Source of the DNA: Luteolibacter ambystomatis
GTDB lineage: Bacteria; Verrucomicrobiota; Verrucomicrobiia; Verrucomicrobiales; Akkermansiaceae
Reading direction: 5' to 3'
Assembly (NCBI RefSeq): GCF_018137965.1
Contig: NZ_CP073100.1
Coordinates: 1,240,001 to 1,304,000 of the forward strand
Length of the DNA stretch: 64,000 nt
Shown: positions 10,201 to 18,380 of the stretch, in pieces
How the letters are laid out: the number at the start of each line of letters is the position of its first letter
Position numbering within the stretch: the first letter of the stretch is position 1
Made by a program: the position numbers and the translations under genes
The notes under the pieces: model-generated
What the model saw: only the letters and a program-made list of their open reading frames with translations
Told to the model about the DNA's origin: nothing
Database searches by the model: none

Positions 10201-11264
10201 TCTGCCTCTCGGATTCGTTCCAGAATCGGATCCGAACTTCCGGGTGAAGAAGCCCTTACGCCTGCTTGGCGCAATACGGAGTGGCCAGCTAGGATCGCCG
10301 CGGAGACGTCTTCTGCCTCAACGCGCAAGAGTGGTGAGACGATCAGAAGCATCGGATTCGGGCTGCCGACCAAGGTTTTCCAAGTCTCCCTATCGTCGAC
10401 AACTACGGACCTAGCATGAATCGCCGTCTTCTCCAGTATCGGCAGATTCTCACACCATGCGCAGAAAAACGCGACCAATTCATGCGGGGAGTGACACCTG
10501 ACTGTGAGATCGCTCGCGGATCCCTCGGCCCATTCACGAATACGATCAGCCACACCATTGCGGCTCGCGAGAAGTGTTGCGGGAGACAATTGGATTGTTA
10601 GCCCGGCCTGAATTCGATTCCAATACGTTGAAACATCGTTTGCTCCAGAGACAGGGCGTCCCATCTCATTTGCCAGCCAAAAGGCGACAGAAGGCGCCTC
10701 ACGCAACCACTCCTCCAAGTTGCTCGAATCAAGCGCCACGACCTGTCCAAAGACCCCCTCTTGTAATTTAGCTTTCTCCCAGCCTGTCTTTCCGAGTAAC
10801 GGCCTCGCAGTTTTTGCTGACTTAGCGGCCTTTTTCGCCCGAGTCTTTTTCGCGGCCTTCTTTGTCGCCTTTTTCTTTGGCTTGGGGTCGTGCCAGTCTA
10901 CGGCTGAAAGAGCCACGAATGTGGCTTTGCTTAGGTCCTCAGTTTCTCCTTTGGCGATCCGCTCGCGATGTTCCGCAACCCTCTTGTCGTAGTCATCATT
11001 GGCCTTCGACTCAGCTTTTGAGGTTCCCAGTTCCCAAAATGCAACTCCCTGCGGGACAAAGGGTGTTGTGGATTGACTGACACTGGTTCCATCGTAACCA
11101 GGCCGATGCACTTCCCCCTCAGAAGGGAAATGACATTTCGAGAGATTCCCCCGAGGCACGGTTGCAATGATTAGGCGAGATATCAGCTCTGGGAGGAGCG
11201 ACTTGGCGCCAGGACTTCCTGACCACTCAGCAATGTGTCGCGCTCGGATCAGAGGTGGATTCAT
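7278..11264 (-). CDS. Large protein with putative N-terminal nuclease domain (1328 aa)
   Basis: The N-terminus carries 'PGYDG' (Asp58) and 'FWELGTSK' (Glu79, Lys83) followed by 'ANDDYDKR', a spacing compatible with a PD-(D/E)XK-like fold. Residues about 128-153 are a Lys/Ala-rich basic linker. A segment ending 'LEEWLREAPSVAFWLANEMG' and then 'VVVDDRETWKTLV' resembles the lead-in to STAND-type proteins, but I see no intact P-loop GxxxxGK[ST], so NTPase activity is doubtful. The rest is long and helical. I read it as a probable conflict or defence protein of unknown mechanism. It lies convergent to the 2075-residue gene and shares a 266-base divergent intergenic region with the DUF4062-STAND gene. 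Function is not assigned beyond the fold guess. Confidence 0.5.
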   Translation of the reverse strand: MNPPLIRARHIAEWSGSPGAKSLLPELISRLIIATVPRGNLSKCHFPSEGEVHRPGYDGTSVSQSTTPFVPQGVAFWELGTSKAESKANDDYDKRVAEHRERIAKGETEDLSKATFVALSAVDWHDPKPKKKATKKAAKKTRAKKAAKSAKTARPLLGKTGWEKAKLQEGVFGQVVALDSSNLEEWLREAPSVAFWLANEMGRPVSGANDVSTYWNRIQAGLTIQLSPATLLASRNGVADRIREWAEGSASDLTVRCHSPHELVAFFCAWCENLPILEKTAIHARSVVVDDRETWKTLVGSPNPMLLIVSPLLRVEAEDVSAAILAGHSVLRQAGVRASSPGSSDPILERIREADLVQSLEAGGVHRIEAQRIARDSGGMFTILRRIRSKHQVTAEPAWAKSEILASLLLAGAWEDERENDLEALVTISGRSYSSLREEANRWSIESDDPPISLIISGRGQNPRYWRFQSSLDAWQFLHRLWSPKLLSRFQTETIAILTDDDPALTLAPEDRPMASLKGKARKYSGHLRKGVAQILAVCASRQNELGEDLGYDYQRLASDVVASVLPAGASWMRWASLSNELRLLMEAAPDEFLTAIESDLDSADPQLAELIRQETSGIYGRAHHSGLLWALEAAAWAPDNFERVAAIITRLSELDPGGTWANRPIESVTGLFFCRRSQSITDVGTRLGVLRTLQQRFPASTWTLLKKLVPRSGRVVMWPSTKPIYRNWAAVIEEDLTKDDLLEFASGVVDLLIEGAEGSDEKWLSLFEIIGSIYFISRPLYQKILGRLQDHLHKGTSTNERKVWWKKLNSFISDQTRFEEGEWQFSPEEIAKWKQTLTELSVKDPIVLLGPLFGEDALDYSDDSLPYEEQRQQLLVQRMAALRNLFDQSGTEGIVEVLKSVEDPFGLGWAMACELGDVCLTEVIPKWLTDEDPKVVKGARNYLAQRVSQNGSEWARQLPTESWTPQQQALLALATPIDQSSWTWVENRGEAVGAEYWAQVYAWGSSDLTEEEATYGCEKLVKSGREWDALHFVMSCDAVTKNKISAPILAALSGILASGSEARGTMDAYRLQESIKLLEGNVDQLGLEEVANWEFAFLSLLDRRSFSPVALERRLSTEPAYFVETLAKLYFPLDDVPEHEMADDEEGEAPFLASGETPEPRPEPSEIQRLTARNVYQLLDNWSLIPGSLSGNQIDEKALSAWVIESRRIATEAKLLRVCDSHIGQLFAKSPLGEDSAIPHEAVRTVLEEIRADRVDRGLEIGIHNLRRSYSKDLYEGGNQERKLAERFRGFADLCKKWPRTRRILQRVSKDYLSQAVKEDGRARGRR

Positions 11265-11530
11265 CGATGGGGAGAGTGATGAAAGTTGATGATTGTGGGT
11301 CTAGGCTGCCAGAAGTTGCCACTTCCTGAAGGCCAATCCACCGGTTCTGTCAACTACGGAGCCAGGGGACATGGGGGGAGCCTCTCAGCAAACGAGTTTG
11401 GGCATTCTCAGGTCAGTCCACGTCCTGGTTCCGGCAACATTAAATCTGATGCCAGCCATTTGAGTCCCGGTGGTCGCGCGTCCTTGACCCTTGGAAGACA
11501 GTGTGGTTCTCATCATTGTAAGCCTCACGT

Positions 11531-14317
11531 TTGCTCACCATGCCTCACCTAAGAATCTTTCTCTCGTCACCGGGCGACGTGGCTAACGAACGTATCGTGG
11601 CCAAGGAGGTGATCGACAATCTTCCTTACAATCCGCTTCTTCACCGCTCGATGTCCTTTGAGTTGGTTGCATGGGATATTCCAAGCGCGCCGGGCCTAGA
11701 TGCCAAGATGGTGCCTCAAGCTTCGCTCGATCGAGACCTGCCTAAGCCTTCCGAATGCGACATCACCATTGGGATCCTCTGGTCTAGAATTGGAACCCCT
11801 TTCGAGCTGGACGGAGTAAGCTACGGATCTGGCACCTTGTATGAATTGGAGGATGCCATGCAGGGAGGCGGAGACGTCCTCATCTATCGGCGCACGGAAC
11901 GAGTGCTCTTAGATCTCGATGATCCAATCCTTCCCGAGAAGCAGGCGCAGTACCGCAAGGTCAAAGAGTTCTTTCAGTCATTCCATGATGCCAGCGGTCA
12001 CGCGAAATTTTCCTACAATACCTACGACAAGCCATCTGACTTTGCCGACAAGTTGCGGGATCACCTTCTTGCAATCGTAGCACGCCGAATGTCTAAGACG
12101 TGGGGCGAAAACGAAAAACTTGCACCGGCTTGGGAAGGTTCTCCCTTCCCCGGACTGCGAGCCTTCACAACCAACGATGCGCCCATTTTCTTCGGGCGAG
12201 GACGCGAAACCGACGATCTCTTAAGGTTGGTTGCGGTTTGGCCAGTTCTCATTATCATGGGCGCGAGTGGATCAGGCAAGTCGTCGCTGGTTGGCGCCGG
12301 CCTGCTGCCACGGCTCGCGGCGGGCGCGGTGGAAGATAGCTCCCGTTGGCATGTCCCGGCCTTTGACTCGACTATAAGGCAATGGCGGGGCCTGCGGTTC
12401 TCGCCGGCAGAAGTAGGAAATGATCCCTTCCTAGGACTCGCTGCCAAGCTCGCGCCTCTGATCGATGACGACCCTGCGACCTTGGCTGACATACTCCGGC
12501 ACGATGCGAATGCTTTCGGAGAGCGAGTCGCCTCCCTAGCCACAGACGGAAGGAAAGTGGTCGTTTTCGTCGACCAGTTCGAAGAGATCTTCACAAGCGT
12601 CAGTGCGGCTAGCCGGCTAGCCTTTGTCGATCTATTGGCCGTCCCAAATCCTTCCATCCGATGGGTCGTCACAGTTCGATCTGATTTCTACCACAAATGT
12701 GTCGATATCCCCGAGCTTTCGCGCCTACTTGAGAATGGCCAGTTTCCGCTGTCGACTCCAACGGACACCCTGCTGGATATGATCGCCCGTCCTGCACTAC
12801 GCGCCTGCATAGATTTTGAGGAGGGTTTGACGTCTAGGGTTCTTGACGACACTGGCCGAGAACCAGGGTCGCTCGCCCTAATGGCCTATGCATTGGACGA
12901 ACTCTATCTCATAAGCCTGCGCCGTACTGATCGGACCTTGGCGATCACCGACTATGAAAGTCTGGGTGGCGTTCAAGGTGCTATCGGCAAGCGAGCTGAG
13001 CAGGCATTTGCGGAACTGACGCTCACCACAATGCAGAAGGAGAAATGCCTGCAGAGGGTCTTCCGCGAGCTCATTGAGATCGATGAGCGCGGCGTGGCTA
13101 CCAGGCGCCGGGCGCTCATCAGCGAGGTTGGGCGATCCGACAATGAGCGCGCCTTCATCGACTCGTTCGTTGGTGCCCGGCTCCTGACAACTAGCGAGGG
13201 CGACCAAGACGGACAAATTGAGGTTGCCCACGAGGCGCTGCTCAAGAGTTGGGCGCGTTTGGCGAAATGGATTGAGTTGATGCAGGGCGATTTCCTTTTG
13301 CTCCGGCAGTTGCGCGCTGCCGCGAGCCAATGGGAGGCGAGCGGGAGGAGCCACGACTATTTGTGGAGGGGAGAGAAACCGGAAGTCCAAGCCATGCTGG
13401 CGCGGCTCGACCCTCGACTAAGCCAGATTGAAATTGACTTTTCCCAACCCGAATCGACCCATCTAATAACCGAGCTCCAGTTGGACAAGATCGACCACTA
13501 TCGTCGAGAATTCATCGGCCAACAGTTAGCGATGCTTGGTGATCCGCGGACCGGCGTGGGCTGTAGACTTGGCATTCCCGACCTTGAATGGTGTTGGGTC
13601 GATATCGGAGCGGTGCAGCGTGCAGAGTTTCGGGACCACCAAGGGGCCGTCTTTGGCGAGTTCAATCTTCATGGCTTCTTCATGTCGAAGTATCCTATCA
13701 CCTTCTCGCAGTTCCATGCTTTCGAAGAAGCAGAGAACGGAGCATCGAACGATCAATGGTGGCACGACTTTGAGAACGTAGACCGCGAAGTGTTGGCAAC
13801 GGGTTCCCAAACAGCATCAAATTTCCCGGCTTCAGGCGTCTCTTGGCACGCAGCCGTAGCCTTTTCCAGATGGCTGACGACTAGCGTGCCTAGGGATACG
13901 CTTCCGGAGCGAGCAGACGGATGGTCCATCCGATTACCCCACGAGTGGGAATGGCAATGGGCAGCGATGGGTGAAGCCAACGGTAAGGCATTCCCTTGGG
14001 GTGAGTGGGATCCGTCCCGGAGCAACTTGAAAGAAGCTGGCATTGGACGGTTTACCGCAGTCGGGCTGTATCCCGCCGGAGCCGCTAAATGTGGAGCTTT
14101 GGATATGGTCGGAAATGTGCGCCAGTGGTGCTTGAACAGTTTCAAATCTACCAACGATATCTCGTGCTCAGGGATTCATCCGCGTGCCCAGAGAGGAGGC
14201 TCAATTAATCAGGAGCACCCTTGGGGAACCGCAAATTATCGCTCCAGCAATGGGCCTGTCAAATCCAAGCCCGAAGTTGGTTTTAGAGTGGTGTATGCCC
14301 CTCCGCTGGCGCTCTGA
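11531..14317 (+). CDS. DUF4062 - STAND NTPase - formylglycine-generating-enzyme-like fusion (928 aa)
   Basis: Residues about 5-170 are a DUF4062 domain ('RIFLSSPGDVANER', later 'SECDITIGILWSRIGTP'), a TIR/Rossmann-like module often found as an effector or adaptor. Residues about 205-600 form a STAND NTPase: 'SPFPGLRAF', Walker A GASGSGKSS (Gly244-Ser252) and Walker B-like 'VVVFVDQFEEIF'. The C-terminal 250 residues are an FGE-sulfatase (SUMF1-like) domain with 'SKYPITFSQF', 'SGVSWHAAVAFSRWL', 'RLPHEWEWQWA', 'MVGNVRQW' and a final 'GFRVVYAP'. STAND proteins typically oligomerise when a C-terminal sensor binds a trigger, so the FGE-like fold may serve as sensor here; this is inference. The PIN-like gene follows 105 bases downstream on the same strand. 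Met4 is an alternative start. Confidence 0.85.
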   Translation: MLTMPHLRIFLSSPGDVANERIVAKEVIDNLPYNPLLHRSMSFELVAWDIPSAPGLDAKMVPQASLDRDLPKPSECDITIGILWSRIGTPFELDGVSYGSGTLYELEDAMQGGGDVLIYRRTERVLLDLDDPILPEKQAQYRKVKEFFQSFHDASGHAKFSYNTYDKPSDFADKLRDHLLAIVARRMSKTWGENEKLAPAWEGSPFPGLRAFTTNDAPIFFGRGRETDDLLRLVAVWPVLIIMGASGSGKSSLVGAGLLPRLAAGAVEDSSRWHVPAFDSTIRQWRGLRFSPAEVGNDPFLGLAAKLAPLIDDDPATLADILRHDANAFGERVASLATDGRKVVVFVDQFEEIFTSVSAASRLAFVDLLAVPNPSIRWVVTVRSDFYHKCVDIPELSRLLENGQFPLSTPTDTLLDMIARPALRACIDFEEGLTSRVLDDTGREPGSLALMAYALDELYLISLRRTDRTLAITDYESLGGVQGAIGKRAEQAFAELTLTTMQKEKCLQRVFRELIEIDERGVATRRRALISEVGRSDNERAFIDSFVGARLLTTSEGDQDGQIEVAHEALLKSWARLAKWIELMQGDFLLLRQLRAAASQWEASGRSHDYLWRGEKPEVQAMLARLDPRLSQIEIDFSQPESTHLITELQLDKIDHYRREFIGQQLAMLGDPRTGVGCRLGIPDLEWCWVDIGAVQRAEFRDHQGAVFGEFNLHGFFMSKYPITFSQFHAFEEAENGASNDQWWHDFENVDREVLATGSQTASNFPASGVSWHAAVAFSRWLTTSVPRDTLPERADGWSIRLPHEWEWQWAAMGEANGKAFPWGEWDPSRSNLKEAGIGRFTAVGLYPAGAAKCGALDMVGNVRQWCLNSFKSTNDISCSGIHPRAQRGGSINQEHPWGTANYRSSNGPVKSKPEVGFRVVYAPPLAL

Positions 14318-14422
14318 AGAGCGGACGTCAGCAGACCGTCGGAGTTCGAGCGGATCCCCCTTGCGCAACTTGAATTCGGACGGAGACCCGTGCCCCGCGA
14401 TTGAAGGCCCGATTTTCAACCT

Positions 14423-15415
14423 ATGAGCCGTCGAATCATTCTCGATAAGAGCTTCCTCCAAGCAGAGGCTAGGAACTGTAACCGTCTGCGTTTACTCAGG
14501 GAGGCTGGTTACACTTTCGTCGTAATCGACACCTTGGCGTATGAATTTAGCACTGGTCGAGGTGCCCAAGAATGGGGCGTGGCACAGCGAAAACTCTTTG
14601 AGTTTTCTGACCACGTCGAGATTTGGACGCACATCGGCGAGCTACTCAGAAAGGAAGTGCGCATGGGTGTCCCCACAGCCTCACCAATCGATGATGATCT
14701 AACATATCGAATGCGAGAACTTTGGAAGAATGGCAATGTGGCGGTGGCTAGTGAGGGGGATCCTGCAATCCAGAGAAGCAGAGCGGAGCGCGAAGTCGAT
14801 TCTACCGACGCTATGGCTGATGAGTGCAGGAATTTCTCGGTGTCCTATCCGGAGTATGCTCGCGAGGTGAAGCGTCGCGTCGGCGCTGGAATCGACGTAG
14901 GACCACTCTTTGTCGACCTTCTACACAACGAGAAGCTCATCCAAGCTTTCGTAAGAAGGGACCACGGCGACCCAGCAGATCGGGAAGTCTACATTGTAGG
15001 GGCCGAATCAGGACTGAATCATGAATGGCTCGCGTATCGGCTTCAACGAAGTCACTTGGCTGCCAAGTTACTATTCATGATGAAATACGAAGTCGGCACT
15101 AGGTTGGGGAAAGAGTTCATCAACACAAAGTTGGACTTCGACTACATTGAGGCACTCCATTTTGCAGATGCGATTGCAACAAATGAGACATCGGGAAGCC
15201 TCGGACTGGTTTGTGATTGGCTCTATGGTCCTTCGAAGCCCAGAATCTCGACTAATTTTATTGATGGGGTGATGCCTTCTGAGCAGTCGATTCGAGAGCG
15301 AGCTTTCTTTCTCTGGGAATGCAGCGGACGTCGGGCGGGGGATGATCTCGCTCATTGGCTGGAGGCCGAACTGCTAGCCAAGCGCTTGGCATGGCCCCAA
15401 TTGCTTCCGATGTAG
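14423..15415 (+). CDS. PIN-like nuclease with C-terminal DUF2934-like motif (330 aa)
   Basis: The N-terminus 'IILDKSFLQ' (Asp8) and 'VIDTLAYEFSTG' (Asp36/Glu41) and the later 'ALHFADAIATNE' (Asp near 248) follow the acidic-residue order of PIN-domain ribonucleases. The C-terminal 'IRERAFFLWECSGR' to 'HWLEAE' matches the short DUF2934 motif, a helical tail found on many small proteins. It probably forms a two-gene unit with the upstream DUF4062-STAND-FGE protein, in which case the STAND switch might control this nuclease. The PIN assignment is by pattern only and the middle of the protein is unrecognised. Confidence 0.55.
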   Translation: MSRRIILDKSFLQAEARNCNRLRLLREAGYTFVVIDTLAYEFSTGRGAQEWGVAQRKLFEFSDHVEIWTHIGELLRKEVRMGVPTASPIDDDLTYRMRELWKNGNVAVASEGDPAIQRSRAEREVDSTDAMADECRNFSVSYPEYAREVKRRVGAGIDVGPLFVDLLHNEKLIQAFVRRDHGDPADREVYIVGAESGLNHEWLAYRLQRSHLAAKLLFMMKYEVGTRLGKEFINTKLDFDYIEALHFADAIATNETSGSLGLVCDWLYGPSKPRISTNFIDGVMPSEQSIRERAFFLWECSGRRAGDDLAHWLEAELLAKRLAWPQLLPM

Positions 15416-15637
15416 CTCCTCGCCCACTATGAGATCGTCGAGGCTCAAATGGTAAGATCTCTGCAGCGTCGGCAATCTGAGGGCCGTCACTCGGCGGCGT
15501 GCTCTGCAATCGAAAACTCCCCCGGTCCGTCCTACGGCTGCCAACAGATCAAAGGTCCGCGCAGTGATTCCTTGCTTCGCTGCTGGGTCCGCATTTCGAA
15601 AGGTGAGGCCAACCGATTGCGCGGAGCGGAGGCAGAC

Positions 15638-17221
15638 TCAGATCGACAGTGCCCGCCGCCGCTCTGCTAAGATCACGGACATGAAGTCGCCCGATTCCAC
15701 CGCGAGCCTGATGGCTGTTGCATCTAAGAGAACTACCACGAGGCTTTCGGTGGAACCCCGCAGTAGTTCCTTGGTGACGGTGTCGGCGAATCCGTTCCAA
15801 GAGAGCAAGAAGCCGAGGGTGCAGCGGCCTCCGCGGTTCCTCATTTTGTCACGGAAAACCACGAGCTCGTTCTTGCCGACCTTTCCGCTCCAGTTCTTGC
15901 ACTCGACGAGGATCTCGGTGCCTTCGCGGGCTAATGGCGGTTTTTCGACATTGTTCTCGATCCACAGATCTATCTCCTCCGTTTGAGTGCGGACGTTGGA
16001 GGAAATCCCGAATCCGTCCACGGATGCGAACAGCGCTGCAGCAAGTTCTTCCAAGGCTACACCCTTGTCGGCAGCAGACGTGGAGGCATCGACCCGATCG
16101 ACAAGTTGCCTCCACCCGATGCGGTGTTCTTCGGCCATTGCCGCCGCGCGGATCGAGATGCTGATGTTTGCGTTCGCGTCTAGGGTCTGGGCATCCTCGG
16201 TGAATTTGGAGATGATCTCAGCAATTCGTTCCTTCGGGACATGAATCGAGATCGCGGCCTCTAACGATACCATGACCATTTCGGTCTCCTGGTGGCCCAT
16301 TCCTACCGAAGCGAGTTCGTCGGCCAGCTTCGATTGCAGGCGATCCCAAATGCCTTGCCTATAGTCCTCAGGCCATCGTGCAAGATCCGCCCAAGGATCT
16401 TCGAAGAATTCCAAGGAGACAGCTTCCTGTCCTAGGGCTTGGGCCGCGAGACCGACCACAATTGGAAAATAGCCAGCCGATTTCTCAGGGATGAAGACGA
16501 AAGGGTGGATCTCGAAAATTGTGATTAGTCTCAGCCGCTCCGCAACCGGTTCGATTGGAAGGACGACCAAGGGTGCTTGAATGGATTCGAGCTGTTGCAG
16601 GACGTCCTCACTGACTGCAACAGGCTCATCATCCTCCGGCTTCAAGTCGTCATATTCGATTGTTCCGGCGCCGAATGAGAGAGGTCGAAGGGCCTTGATG
16701 ATCGCCCTGTCGCGAGCGACCCCATCCTCGATGGCCCGGATTTCGTCGATGTGCTCCGCCGGGAAGAAGGGGATAAAGCCTTCGTCCGATTGGATCATCG
16801 CCATCCCTTGGGTAAGATCGGCGAGGGTGATAATTTCGAGGTGGCGCACCATCAGCTCGGAGAGGGCCTTTGATGCCGTTTCGTCATCGCGGACATCGGA
16901 GATCGTTAGCTTTCCAGTATTCAATGAAAAGGTTCCCTCCTTGAGGGGATCGCCAACTGTTTCACAATCGACATGGAACTGGAGCTCTACAAACGGATGC
17001 TCCCAAGAAATTTCGGGATCGGTCTTGTCTTCGATGCAATCGCGAAGCCTCAGCAAACCCCATTCGAGTAGCATCAGAAGCATCCCCTCGGGCCAGTTCG
17101 GGTGTTTGGTCTCGAAAGCCTCAAGAATATCGGGCAAGGTGTCGATGTAGCGCCCGAGACGCTCCACGGGATCTTCTGCTTCGTTCTCTGCCTCATCGGC
17201 ACCGCTGGCTTCAGGGGTCAT
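15638..17221 (-). CDS. Protein with C-terminal Mrr-like restriction endonuclease domain (527 aa)
   Basis: The last 150 residues show the order of a restriction-endonuclease fold: 'KGVALEELAAALF' helix with Glu, 'EEIDLWIENN' with the core Asp, and 'ILVECKNWSGKV' with the ECK pair near residues 430-440, then an alternating beta/alpha end ('LVVVLLDATAIR'). The N-terminal 370 residues are acidic, mixed alpha/beta and unrecognised, perhaps the recognition part. Mrr-like domains cleave DNA, often modified DNA, so a type IV-like or general nuclease defence role is likely. It ends convergently with the PIN-like gene and is divergent from the tyrosinase-like gene across 226 bases. Confidence 0.6.
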   Translation of the reverse strand: MTPEASGADEAENEAEDPVERLGRYIDTLPDILEAFETKHPNWPEGMLLMLLEWGLLRLRDCIEDKTDPEISWEHPFVELQFHVDCETVGDPLKEGTFSLNTGKLTISDVRDDETASKALSELMVRHLEIITLADLTQGMAMIQSDEGFIPFFPAEHIDEIRAIEDGVARDRAIIKALRPLSFGAGTIEYDDLKPEDDEPVAVSEDVLQQLESIQAPLVVLPIEPVAERLRLITIFEIHPFVFIPEKSAGYFPIVVGLAAQALGQEAVSLEFFEDPWADLARWPEDYRQGIWDRLQSKLADELASVGMGHQETEMVMVSLEAAISIHVPKERIAEIISKFTEDAQTLDANANISISIRAAAMAEEHRIGWRQLVDRVDASTSAADKGVALEELAAALFASVDGFGISSNVRTQTEEIDLWIENNVEKPPLAREGTEILVECKNWSGKVGKNELVVFRDKMRNRGGRCTLGFLLSWNGFADTVTKELLRGSTESLVVVLLDATAIRLAVESGDFMSVILAERRRALSI

Positions 17222-17447
17222 GCGATTGTGGGTGCGTTCGATTTGCGGTGGGCTGCCTTGGTACCGGAAGGTCTACCGACTGTCGGTGCCCGATCTTTGT
17301 CGAAGTGAAGCGGCCTGCAACTCCAACCGATTTGATCGAGGTTTTTGGGGGGCGAACGCCGGGATCCGGAGGCAGCGATGGTGCACCGAGAAAATGACGC
17401 ATATTTCCGGTGATTCACCAAGGTTGTCATGAATTGATGGTGTTGTT

Positions 17448-18239
17448 ATGGCAGATGAAGCGATTCCGATGGAGATCGTGGAATGGATGCGGGCCCGCGA
17501 ATGGGGCGCTCACCACGACGAATGGCATTTCGTCCGGCGCTGGGATTTCTGGCGCGTCTTGGCCGCTCAGGGAAATACCGCTGCCGCCGAGATGGTAGAG
17601 TATGCCGAGCAGCAGGGATGGCAGCGTGCCGAGATCCAGGAAGGAGAGGCTGGGAACGGGTTGGAATTCCTCTCGATGCATCGAGCGATGCTCATTTTAT
17701 TGCTGCGGAACTTCCCACAACACATGCATTTTTTCCGAGGGTGGGCGCGTCCTCCTCTTGACCCCCGAGATGTCGAGGATCCCGTCACGGATGGCAGCGA
17801 ATTCGATTCGAACCGAGCGGCAGCTCTCCTTCGGATTGAAGCTCCCGGAGAACCCTTTGCTAGCGAGGATGACTTCGGAATGTTCGTTGAGACCAACCTT
17901 GATCCGGTTGCGGATGATCCGCTTCACCGTCATGAGGATCCCCGGCGCGGCATCCATAACTATCTCCACAACCGATGGACCGACGAGAATAGCCCGATCA
18001 ACCTCGGGGATCCCAAGGTCAATCTTGAGAACGCGAGGTTCTGGAAGCTCCACGGTTGGATCGACCACATGTGGTGGCGTTTTCGGCGCGCCAACGGTCT
18101 CTCCGACACCGACGCGACCTACAAGGCTATGATCGACCACTACGTCGCGATGATGAATGAGCCCGGGCATCATCATTTGCACGGCGGACATCATGCTGCC
18201 CCGCGCCCCGCGGGCTTTGCGCATTCGTTCGTCGAATGA
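17448..18239 (+). CDS. Tyrosinase-like (type 3 copper) protein (263 aa)
   Basis: The CuB half is clear: 'GIHNYLHNRW' (His170, His174) followed by 'LHGWIDHMWW' (His202 and Asp206), as in tyrosinases and hemocyanins. CuA ligands could be His22/His23/His27 and His78 ('LSMHRAM'). Family members bind two coppers and oxidise phenols or carry oxygen. There is no signal peptide, so it appears cytoplasmic, and the His-rich tail ('HHHLHGGHH') may also bind metal. It is a single gene between the nuclease gene and the Gabija pair, with no obvious partner such as a copper chaperone. Activity as a phenol oxidase is inferred from the family only. Confidence 0.65.
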   Translation: MADEAIPMEIVEWMRAREWGAHHDEWHFVRRWDFWRVLAAQGNTAAAEMVEYAEQQGWQRAEIQEGEAGNGLEFLSMHRAMLILLLRNFPQHMHFFRGWARPPLDPRDVEDPVTDGSEFDSNRAAALLRIEAPGEPFASEDDFGMFVETNLDPVADDPLHRHEDPRRGIHNYLHNRWTDENSPINLGDPKVNLENARFWKLHGWIDHMWWRFRRANGLSDTDATYKAMIDHYVAMMNEPGHHHLHGGHHAAPRPAGFAHSFVE

Positions 18240-18304
18240 TGCGCAGGGCGCCGCAACCGAACAGCGAGGCTGCGAACTCAGCCAGTCGGCATTGGGCTGC
18301 CTTT

Positions 18305-18362
18305 CTCGGGGGATGCGGCACCCCGGAGAGAATGGATTGCGGCACACGCGGTAGACGCGCGA
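18305..18362. repeat. Partial dispersed repeat resembling the 3' end of the 40947 element
   Basis: The pattern GGAGA...ATGG..GCGGC.CACG..GTAGACGC..G.GAAAGT.CTT matches the 3' part of the intergenic element at about 41190-41250. The hairpin loop core of that element is not present here. It lies downstream of the tyrosinase-like gene and the Gabija genes, where a terminator-like or RNA-end element would fit. Confidence 0.45.
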
Positions 18363-18380
18363 AAGTTCTTCTCTGGGAGG

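Noticed and set aside
12061..12672. 203-codon open frame opposite the STAND gene
   Set aside because: Low-complexity Ser/Arg sequence antisense to a clear ATPase; a shadow frame.
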